Shown: piece by piece, positions 1 to 5,152 of the stretch
How the letters are laid out: each line of letters starts with the position of its first letter
How positions within the stretch are numbered: the stretch's first letter is position 1
Assembly (NCBI GenBank): GCA_029258495.1
Contig: JARHYV010000352.1
Coordinates: forward strand, 1-5,742
DNA from: Faecousia sp.
GTDB lineage: Bacteria; Bacillota; Clostridia; Oscillospirales; Oscillospiraceae
DNA length: 5,742 nt
Direction of reading: 5' to 3'
The notes under the pieces: model-generated
The model's input: the letters and a program-made list of their open reading frames with translations, nothing else
What the model was told of the DNA's origin: nothing
Databases searched by the model: none
Program-made: the position numbers and the translations under genes

Positions 1-649
1 TTCTGTTCTGATCGGACACCAGGAATCCGGGAGCCAGTGCATTGCAGCGGATGTTGGTGCCGGCGAAGTGGGTAGCCAGCCACTGAGTGAAGTTGGAAAT
101 TGCAGCCTTTGCTGCGGAGTAAGCAGGGATCTTGGTCAGCGGGGTGTAAGCATTCATGGAAGAGATGTTCAGAATGCAGCCGTGCTTCTTATCAGCCATA
201 TCCTTTGCGAATGCCTGAGTGGGCAGCAGGGTACCCTGGAAGTTCAGCTTGAAGACAAAGTCAACGCCGGATGCATCCAGATCGAAGAAGGTCTTGTCGC
301 CTTCCTTAGCCTCGTGATGGTACTCGTTGTCGGTGGTTGCACGGGGATTGTTGCCGCCTGCACCGTTGATCAGGATATCACAGGGGCCCAGATCCTTCAG
401 GACTGCCTGATGGACTTCCTCCAGAGCCTCTGCGTCCAGAACATTTGCCTTGTAGCCTTCGCAGACAAAGCCCTCTGCCTTCAGATCGGCAGCCAGCTGC
501 TTGACAGCGTCCTCATTCAGATCCAGAGCTGCAACCTTTGCGCCGCACTGTGCAAATGCACGAGCCATTGCGCCGCAGATCAGTCCGCCTGCACCGGTAA
601 CAACAACAACCTTACCGGAATAATCGATGTTCAAGGGTAGATTCATCAT
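1..649 (-). CDS. uxuB: SDR-family D-fructuronate reductase / D-mannonate oxidoreductase, UxuB-type (3' end outside window)
   Basis: Likely cytoplasmic NAD(H)-dependent enzyme that reduces D-fructuronate to D-mannonate, the second step of glucuronate breakdown. The 216 visible residues begin MMNLPLNIDYSGKVVVVTGA and form a classical short-chain dehydrogenase. The glycine-rich nucleotide motif TGAGGLICG is at residues 18-26. An acidic residue ends the second strand (ALDLN, D43), which usually favours NAD over NADP. NGAGGN is at 95-100, in place of the usual NNAG, and Asn136 is in KLNFQG. The catalytic set is Ser164 (NISSM), Tyr177 and Lys181 (YSAAK), followed by APGFL at 206-210. Family members run about 270-280 residues, so roughly the last quarter is missing at the left edge. 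The first of two adjacent ATGs (649) is chosen because GGAGGT at 658-663 sits 8 bases upstream. It is the third gene of the operon, 50 bases after uxuA. The SDR assignment is secure. The substrate comes from the uxuA/uxaC context and the similarity to Bacillus-type UxuB (YjmF); another sugar-acid oxidoreductase is possible. Confidence 0.85.
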   Translation of the reverse strand, partial: MMNLPLNIDYSGKVVVVTGAGGLICGAMARAFAQCGAKVAALDLNEDAVKQLAADLKAEGFVCEGYKANVLDAEALEEVHQAVLKDLGPCDILINGAGGNNPRATTDNEYHHEAKEGDKTFFDLDASGVDFVFKLNFQGTLLPTQAFAKDMADKKHGCILNISSMNAYTPLTKIPAYSAAKAAISNFTQWLATHFAGTNIRCNALAPGFLVSDQNR

Positions 650-699
650 GATCGTTTACCTCCAAAATATAGATGAATTAAAATAAAGAAATAACAAAA

Positions 700-1791
700 T
701 CAGATCTTGCCGTCCAGACGATCCAGCATGTCCCACACACCCAGCATATACATGATGCCCAGTGCGCGGTCATACAAACCATATCCGGGACGGACAGTGC
801 CGGGGCCTTCGCCCCACAGGTGGCGGCCGTGGTCGGGACGGATATATCCTTCGTAGCCGCAGTCATGGTAAGCCTTCAGGATCTCAAGGATGCCGGTATC
901 GCCGTCGCAGTCACGATGGCTGGCCTCGGAGAAATCGCCGTTCTCAAAATGCTTGACATTGCGGATATGAGCAAATGCGATGCGGTCGCAGTGCTTGCGC
1001 ACGATATCTGCAACATTGTTATTGGGGTCTGCATTCAGAGAGCCGGAGCACAGGGTCAGGCAGTTGTACTCGTCGTCCACCATGCTCAGGAAACGGTCGA
1101 TGTTCTCTGCATTGATCAGCAGACGGGGCAGACCGAAGATATCCCAGGGGGGATCGTCCATGTGGATGGCCATTTTGATGTCGCACTCCCGGCAGGTAGG
1201 CATGATCGCCTCCAGGAAGTACTTGAGGTTTGCCCACAGTTTCTCGTGGTCAACGCCTGCATAGGCCTTGAACAGCTCGTCCAGCTTTGCCATACGCTCA
1301 GGCTCCCAGCCGGGGAAGGACATGTTGTACTTCTCGGTGAAGTCCAGAATGTACTTTGCCATGGCATTGTAATCGTCCTGGATCATGTTCTTTTCGTAGT
1401 AAAGTGCGGTGGAACCGTCGCCCACAGGATGGAACAGGTCGGAACGAGTCCAGTCGAAGATGGGCATGAAGTTATAGCAGATGACCTTGACACCGAACTT
1501 GGACAGGTTGCGGATGGTCTGCTTATAGTTTTCGATATACTGGTCGCGGGTAGGCAGACCGATCTTGATGTCGTCATGGACATTGACGGACTCGACCACA
1601 TCCATGTTGAAACCGTACTCGTCCAGCTGTTTCTTGACCTCAGCGATCTCCTCGATTTCCCAGATCTCACCGGGCATTTTATGGTGCAATGCCCAGACGA
1701 TGCTGGTAACACCGGGAATCTGCTTAATGTCGGACAGCTTGATGTTATCGTTGCCTTCGCCGTACCAACGGAAACCCATTTGCATTGGCAT
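700..1791 (-). CDS. uxuA: D-mannonate dehydratase UxuA
   Basis: Cytoplasmic metal-dependent enzyme that removes water from D-mannonate to give 2-keto-3-deoxy-D-gluconate (EC 4.2.1.8). The 363-residue protein has the xylose-isomerase-like TIM-barrel character of the UxuA family and a length typical of the shorter Gram-positive form. Recognisable segments in order are MGFRWYG (5-11), SIVWALH (30-36), VICYNFMPIFDWTRSDL (103-119), MAIHMDDPPW (207-216), LTLCSGSL (245-252), FAHIRNVKH (273-281) and RPDHGRHLWGE (318-328). His210, Cys248, His275 and Asp320 sit where the family places its metal ligands. Translation could be opened further upstream, to 1887, but that would run into the uxaC coding region. 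The start at 1791 has AGGAGGA 6 bases upstream and begins MPMQMGFRWYG, matching the family's N-terminus. It follows uxaC by 34 bases with no terminator between, so it is almost certainly co-transcribed. No disruption is seen. Confidence 0.96.
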   Translation of the reverse strand: MPMQMGFRWYGEGNDNIKLSDIKQIPGVTSIVWALHHKMPGEIWEIEEIAEVKKQLDEYGFNMDVVESVNVHDDIKIGLPTRDQYIENYKQTIRNLSKFGVKVICYNFMPIFDWTRSDLFHPVGDGSTALYYEKNMIQDDYNAMAKYILDFTEKYNMSFPGWEPERMAKLDELFKAYAGVDHEKLWANLKYFLEAIMPTCRECDIKMAIHMDDPPWDIFGLPRLLINAENIDRFLSMVDDEYNCLTLCSGSLNADPNNNVADIVRKHCDRIAFAHIRNVKHFENGDFSEASHRDCDGDTGILEILKAYHDCGYEGYIRPDHGRHLWGEGPGTVRPGYGLYDRALGIMYMLGVWDMLDRLDGKI

Positions 1792-1797
1792 AAATGA

Positions 1798-1804
1798 TCC
1801 TCCT
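1798..1804 (-). promoter_or_regulatory. Ribosome binding site fixing the uxuA start
   Basis: On the minus strand the bases read AGGAGGA, six bases before the ATG at 1791. This decides the start against an in-frame upstream ATG at 1887 that lies inside uxaC and has no such site. Confidence 0.85.
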
Positions 1805-1825
1805 AGTATTTGTTTCGTATAGAAC

Positions 1826-3223
1826 TTACAGATTGAAATAACGCTTTGCGTTGTTTGCGCAGATATCCTCCACCAGAGAGCCGACAAACTCCATATCGGC
1901 AGGATACTCGCCGTTTTCCACCCAAGTGCCGATCAGGTTGCACAGGATCCGGCGGAAATACTCGTGACGGGCATAGCTCAGCAGGCTCCGGGAGTCGGTG
2001 AGCATGCCGATGAAGTTGCCCAGAATGCCCAGATTGGCAAGGCTGGTCAGCTGGTTCTGCATACCGGTCTTGTTGTCGTTGAACCACCATGCAGAGCCGT
2101 GCTGGATCTTACCGGGGATCTGGCTGCTCTGGAAAGCACCCAGCAGGGTATCCAGCCACTGATCATCGGCAGGGTTCAGGCTGTACAGGACGGTCTTGGG
2201 CAGGCTGTCTTCCTTCTCCAGTGCATCCATCAGCGCATACAGGGCAGCGCAGCTGTCGGTGACGGCAATGCAGTCAAAGCCGCTGTCGGCACCCAGAGTG
2301 GCAAATGCCTTGGAATTGGGGTTTCTCATGCAGCTGAAGTGGATCTGCATGACCCAGCCCAGACGGGCATATTCCTTGGCGCAGTGCATCAGCAGGTAGG
2401 TCTGATAGGCTTCGATGTCGAACTTGGTCAGCTTTTCGCCGGACAGAGCCTTCCGGAAAGCAGCCTCGATCTGGTCAGCAGCTGCCTCCTGATAGATCAC
2501 ATAGTCCAGACCGTGGTCTGCTGCGCGGCAGTTCATGGTGTCGAAGAACTCGATCCGAGCGGACAGCGCCTTGGCAACATCGGCAGCGGAGCGGATCTCC
2601 ATCTTTGCAGCCTCAGCAAGCTTGCCGATGTAGGCGGCAAACCCGGGCTTGTGCAGGTTCAGGGCAGGATCCGGACGGAAACTGGGGCAGACCTTCGTTG
2701 CGAAATCGGTCTGGGCGATGAGCTCATGGTACTTCAGGTCGCTGCAGGGATCGTCGGTGGTACCGACCATGGCAACATTACTTCTTGTGATCAGACCTCT
2801 TGCGCTGAAACTGGGATCAGCCAGTTTCTCCAGTGCCAGATCCCAAACGGTCTGAGCCGTTTCCCCATTGAGGACGCCCTCGTAGCCGAAGTAGTTCTTC
2901 AGCTCCAGATGGCACCAGTGGTACATGGGATTGCCGATGGCTCTGGGTAAAGCTTCTGCAAATTTCTGGAATTTATCCCGATCGGATGCAGCACCCGTAA
3001 TAAATTCCTCCGGCACGCCGTTGGAGCGCATGATGCGCCACTTGTAGTGGTCACCGCCCAGCCAGATCTGGGTGATGTTTTCGAACCGGCGATCCTCATA
3101 GATGTCCTTGGGATCGATGTGGCAGTGATAGTCATAGATGGGCATGTGAGCCGCATGCTCGTGATACAGCTTCACGGCAGTGGGATTGCTCAGCAAAAAG
3201 TCCTTGCTCAAGAAAGGTGTCAT
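1826..3223 (-). CDS. uxaC: Glucuronate (uronate) isomerase UxaC
   Basis: Cytoplasmic enzyme of the amidohydrolase-like superfamily. It interconverts D-glucuronate and D-fructuronate, and usually D-galacturonate and D-tagaturonate as well (EC 5.3.1.12), opening the hexuronate pathway. At 465 residues it is full length for the family. The N-terminus MTPFLSKDFLLSN leads into YDYHCHIDPKDI (30-41), where His33 and His35 are the expected metal ligands. Further family blocks are YHWCHLELK (101-109), TTDDPCSDL (155-163), GWVMQIHFSCMRN (289-301), SAWWFND (377-383) and MLTDSRSLLSYARHEYFRR (407-425). The ATG at 3223 has AAGGAG 8 bases upstream. It is the first gene of the minus-strand operon and lies divergent from an AraC-family regulator, with promoter and operator-like sequences between them. 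Whether glucuronate or galacturonate is the natural substrate cannot be read from UxaC alone. The neighbouring uxuA, with no uxaA or uxaB visible, points to glucuronate. Confidence 0.97.
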   Translation of the reverse strand: MTPFLSKDFLLSNPTAVKLYHEHAAHMPIYDYHCHIDPKDIYEDRRFENITQIWLGGDHYKWRIMRSNGVPEEFITGAASDRDKFQKFAEALPRAIGNPMYHWCHLELKNYFGYEGVLNGETAQTVWDLALEKLADPSFSARGLITRSNVAMVGTTDDPCSDLKYHELIAQTDFATKVCPSFRPDPALNLHKPGFAAYIGKLAEAAKMEIRSAADVAKALSARIEFFDTMNCRAADHGLDYVIYQEAAADQIEAAFRKALSGEKLTKFDIEAYQTYLLMHCAKEYARLGWVMQIHFSCMRNPNSKAFATLGADSGFDCIAVTDSCAALYALMDALEKEDSLPKTVLYSLNPADDQWLDTLLGAFQSSQIPGKIQHGSAWWFNDNKTGMQNQLTSLANLGILGNFIGMLTDSRSLLSYARHEYFRRILCNLIGTWVENGEYPADMEFVGSLVEDICANNAKRYFNL

Positions 3224-3252
3224 ATCCTCTGCTCCTTTGTTTTGGTAAAATC

Positions 3253-3281
3253 AGTATATCACAAAGAAATCGCAATCAAAA
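3253..3281 (-). promoter_or_regulatory. Predicted promoter of the uxaC-uxuA-uxuB operon
   Basis: On the minus strand TATACT (3258-3253, one mismatch to TATAAT) is preceded by TG plus one base, making an extended -10. A -35 is less clear: TTGATT (3279-3274) lies at a short 15-base spacing, or TTTTGA (3281-3276) at 17. An extended -10 often tolerates a poor -35, and a weak -35 suits an activated promoter. Predicted transcription starts near 3246, giving a leader of about two dozen bases before uxaC. Confidence 0.6.
3264..3278. promoter_or_regulatory. Candidate catabolite-response element (CcpA cre site)
   Basis: The plus strand matches the Gram-positive cre consensus WTGNAANCGNWNNCA at every specified position but one: A at 3265 where T is expected. 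The central CG is at 3271-3272. It covers the -35/spacer part of the predicted uxaC promoter, a position where bound CcpA would repress. This rests on a degenerate consensus match only, and no ccpA gene is in the window. Confidence 0.4.
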
Positions 3282-3307
3282 CAACAAATATTGTTTGACA
3301 CATTGCG
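3271..3307. promoter_or_regulatory. Nested inverted repeat, candidate operator between divergent promoters
   Basis: Two inverted repeats share one centre at base 3289. The inner arms are AACAA (3283-3287) and TTGTT (3291-3295), three bases apart. The outer arms are CGCAAT (3271-3276) and ATTGCG (3302-3307). Both pairs are perfect. The outer arms are 31 bases centre to centre, about three helical turns, so they would lie on the same DNA face. The element overlaps the uxaC -35 on one side and the -35 and spacer of the AraC gene promoter on the other. The likely ligand is the divergently encoded AraC-family protein, which is inference. Confidence 0.5.
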
Positions 3308-3323
3308 TTTCTTGCTGTAATCT
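3295..3323 (+). promoter_or_regulatory. Predicted promoter of the divergent AraC-family regulator
   Basis: A perfect -35 box TTGACA (3295-3300) is followed after 17 bases by TAATCT (3318-3323). That -10 is weak but keeps the three most important positions: first T, second A and last T. A start near 3330 would leave a short leader directly before the AAGGGGGTG ribosome binding site. The -35 touches the right inner arm of the inverted repeat, which is compatible with autoregulation. Confidence 0.55.
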
Positions 3324-3344
3324 AGCATAAAAGGGGGTGGCTGC

Positions 3345-4217
3345 ATGGCAACCAAGGCGCAAAACTTCGATGATCGCCAAAGTATGAAGAACAAACAGTT
3401 CGAAGTGTTCCATTATCGGGACAAAAAGGGAGAAAACATCAGCATTCACCACCACGATTTTTACGAAATCTACTTTCTTTTGGGCGGCAATGTGGACTTC
3501 CTCATCGAGGGCAAGACCCATCATCTGGAGCCGGGAGATCTGCTGCTGATCAGCCCCCAGGAGCTGCATCAGGCTCAGATCCGCACCGACACCATGTACG
3601 AGCGGATCGTCCTGTGGATCGACCGCGGATATCTTGCCGCACTGGGCGGAACTCAGGCGGATCTTGCCGCCTGCTTTGATCATGATGCCCCAACACACAC
3701 CAATCTACTCAGACCCGACAAGATCCGCCGGGCAGCGTTACAGGATCTGCTCGAAAAGCTCACTGCCGAATTCTACGGCGGCAAGCCCGGAGGCGAGCTG
3801 TACGCTCAAAGTCTGCTGATGCAGTTCATGGTAGAGGTGAACCGCCTTCTGCACAAGGCGACCAGTCACCAGACCATCGAGGAAGAGCCGGATCTTGTAA
3901 GTCAAGTGCTTGCCTACATCGGCACCCATTTTCAGGAAACCATCAATCTGGAGCAGCTTGCGTCGGAATTTTTCGTGAGCAAGTATTATCTTTCCCACGA
4001 ATTTTCCAATCGGGTGGGCATCAGCATTTACCGCTATGTGATATTCCGGCGGCTGATGCTTGCCAAGGAGCTGATGGAGTCGGGCAATGCACCGGGATCC
4101 GTCTACCAGACCTGCGGTTTCGGGGACTATGCCAATTTCTATCGGGCTTTCAAATCGGAGTACGGCATCAGCCCCAAGGCATACTTTGCATCCGTCACCC
4201 GTGTCCCCTCTGCATAA
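3345..4217 (+). CDS. AraC-family transcriptional regulator with N-terminal cupin domain, probable regulator of the glucuronate operon
   Basis: A 290-residue one-component regulator. Residues about 20-90 form a cupin-type sensing domain, with HHHDFYEIYFLLGG at 35-48 and LEPGDLLLISPQELHQ at 61-76, typical of sugar-responsive AraC proteins. A helical linker occupies about 125-170. The DNA-binding domain covers about 185-285 and has two helix-turn-helix motifs: INLEQLASEFFVSKYYLSHEF (200-220) and SVYQTCGFGDYANFYRAFK (252-270), followed by the family hallmark YGISPKAYF (273-281). The start at 3345 has AAGGGGGTG (3331-3339) five bases upstream; Met14 lacks such a site. It is transcribed away from uxaC across a 121-base control region, the usual arrangement for a local regulator. 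The control of the hexuronate genes and the ligand (glucuronate, fructuronate or another intermediate) are inferred from position. Well-known hexuronate regulators are GntR (E. coli UxuR/ExuR) or LacI (Bacillus) proteins, so an AraC protein in this place is notable. Confidence 0.92.
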   Translation: MATKAQNFDDRQSMKNKQFEVFHYRDKKGENISIHHHDFYEIYFLLGGNVDFLIEGKTHHLEPGDLLLISPQELHQAQIRTDTMYERIVLWIDRGYLAALGGTQADLAACFDHDAPTHTNLLRPDKIRRAALQDLLEKLTAEFYGGKPGGELYAQSLLMQFMVEVNRLLHKATSHQTIEEEPDLVSQVLAYIGTHFQETINLEQLASEFFVSKYYLSHEFSNRVGISIYRYVIFRRLMLAKELMESGNAPGSVYQTCGFGDYANFYRAFKSEYGISPKAYFASVTRVPSA

Positions 4218-4221
4218 GCAG

Positions 4222-4239
4222 CGGGCATTTCCCTGCCCG
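4222..4239 (+). other. Small GC hairpin after the AraC-family gene
   Basis: CGGGCA and TGCCCG are perfect 6-base arms around a TTTCCC loop, starting five bases after the stop codon. No T-run follows, so this is not a standard intrinsic terminator. It might protect the 3' end of the message or act weakly. The rest of the 127-base gap holds the next gene's promoter. Confidence 0.35.
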
Positions 4240-4295
4240 GAGCGCAGATCCGCCTGCTGCTCCCCCTCAAATATACCCATTCTCCTGACAGGCGG

Positions 4296-4324
4296 TTGCA
4301 AATCCTACCAAAAAATCCTATGAT
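4296..4324 (+). promoter_or_regulatory. Predicted promoter of the XRE/membrane regulator gene
   Basis: TTGCAA (4296-4301) and TATGAT (4319-4324, one mismatch) are separated by the ideal 17 bases. Transcription would begin around 4329-4332, right at the AGGAGG at 4331-4336, so the leader would be only about 14-16 bases. This suggests the downstream gene can be transcribed independently of the AraC gene. Confidence 0.55.
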
Positions 4325-4344
4325 ACCGACAGGAGGCGAAACAT

Positions 4345-5097
4345 ATGTATGAACTTAACAAAGCAAAATTCGGCGCATTTGTTGCAGAACTTCGGAAGGA
4401 ACTGGGCTTCACCCAGAAAGAGCTTGCAGAAAAACTTCTGATCTCCGACAAGGCGGTGAGCAAGTGGGAAACCGGCACCACCATTCCCGATACCGCTCTG
4501 CTGATCCCCCTCGCCGATATCCTTGGGGTCACGGTGACGGAGCTGCTGTCCGGCGAGCGGCTGCAGCAGCAGTCGATGCCTGCCGAGGAGGTCGAACAGG
4601 TGGTAAAAACAGCCATCACCTACACGGAAACCGCACCTCAGCGGGCATGGCAGGAAAAAAGCATCTGGAGGGTCGTGTTTGCATGTGCTTGTCTTGGGGA
4701 GGTCGCGCTGCTGTTTTTTCTGGGATATCTTGGACGCATCACCGAGTTGGTCTGGGTCAATGCCATACTCACGACCCTGTTCGGTGCCTACTTCTGTTTC
4801 TTTGTGCAGACCAGACTGCCTGCCTATCACGACCAAAATCAAATCTCCGGTGTTTATGACGGGGTGGTTCGGATGAACATTCCCGGTCTGTATTTCAACA
4901 ACCGCAACTGGCCCCATATTGTCGAAACCGGCCGATGGGTAATGACCCTGAATATGCTGGTATTTCCCCTTCTGTCCCTGATCTTGGGGGAATGGATCCC
5001 AACGCTGTGGCATGCCGCAGAAGGGATGGTCATGCTGACCCTGTCCCTGGGCGGATCCTTCATCCCCATGTATATCATCGGAAAGAAATACGAATAA
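4345..5097 (+). CDS. XRE-family helix-turn-helix protein with a C-terminal four-helix membrane domain
   Basis: A 250-residue protein with two clear parts. Residues about 7-68 are a Cro/C1-type DNA-binding domain: FTQKELAEKLLISDKAVSKW (22-41) carries the two helices of the motif, and IPDTALLIPLADILGVTVTEL completes the fold. A charged linker follows (about 70-106, EEVEQVVKTA). Then come four hydrophobic segments at about 108-129, 135-154, 198-215 and 225-245, ending in a basic tail (GKKYE). The block GLYFNNRNWPHIVETGRW (181-198) between the second and third segments recalls the SdpI-like membrane family, a loose resemblance by eye. AGGAGG (4331-4336) lies 8 bases before the ATG. Such fusions occur in Clostridia and probably act as membrane-tethered regulators, but targets and signal are unknown. 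It has its own predicted promoter and ends at a strong hairpin, so it looks monocistronic and not obviously part of the hexuronate system. Confidence 0.88.
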   Translation: MYELNKAKFGAFVAELRKELGFTQKELAEKLLISDKAVSKWETGTTIPDTALLIPLADILGVTVTELLSGERLQQQSMPAEEVEQVVKTAITYTETAPQRAWQEKSIWRVVFACACLGEVALLFFLGYLGRITELVWVNAILTTLFGAYFCFFVQTRLPAYHDQNQISGVYDGVVRMNIPGLYFNNRNWPHIVETGRWVMTLNMLVFPLLSLILGEWIPTLWHAAEGMVMLTLSLGGSFIPMYIIGKKYE

Positions 5098-5129
5098 AAA
5101 AGTCCCGATCACAAGTGATCGGGACTTTT
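5098..5129. terminator. Bidirectional intrinsic terminator between convergent genes
   Basis: A perfect 15-base inverted repeat: arms 5098-5112 (AAAAGTCCCGATCAC) and 5115-5129, with only AA between, so the innermost pair probably opens to a CAAG tetraloop. It begins immediately after the XRE gene's stop. Read on the plus strand it ends in TTTT. Read on the minus strand it ends in six T's, which include two bases of the XRE stop codon. It should stop both the XRE transcript and the convergent AraC transcript, with the better T-run serving the latter. Confidence 0.9.
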
Positions 5130-5134
5130 CGAAG

Positions 5135-5152
5135 TGATTTTCGAAAAAATCA
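5135..5152. other. AT-rich hairpin overlapping the stop codon of the second AraC-family gene
   Basis: TGATTTT (5135-5141) and AAAATCA (5146-5152) pair around a CGAA tetraloop. The right arm includes the TGA stop of the minus-strand gene. It is weak by composition. It lies next to the main terminator and may only be an accessory. Confidence 0.25.

Noticed and set aside
68..640. 190-codon cysteine-rich open frame on the plus strand
   Set aside because: It is the shadow of the SDR gene. The minus-strand frame carries the TGxxxGxG-like, NISS and YSAAK motifs and a ribosome binding site.
820..1797. Long open frame (325 codons) on the plus strand opposite uxuA
   Set aside because: It is antisense to a full set of UxuA motifs, has no recognisable domain, and its composition reflects the reverse complement of uxuA codons.
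1964..2950. Long open frame (328 codons) on the plus strand opposite uxaC
   Set aside because: It lies wholly inside uxaC on the other strand and is low in recognisable structure. GC-rich codon use in uxaC leaves the antisense frame free of stops.
3276..3698. Minus-strand open frame overlapping the start of the AraC-family gene and the control region
   Set aside because: It is antisense to the cupin domain, has no family resemblance, and would cover the promoters and operator-like repeat.
4222..4239. Hairpin after the AraC gene considered as an intrinsic terminator
   Set aside because: The 6-base stem is not followed by a T-run, so it is listed only as a hairpin.
4318..5112. 264-codon open frame on the minus strand opposite the XRE/membrane gene
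   Set aside because: The plus-strand gene has a promoter, a strong ribosome binding site, an XRE domain and membrane helices. The antisense frame starts within the terminator hairpin and shows no domain.
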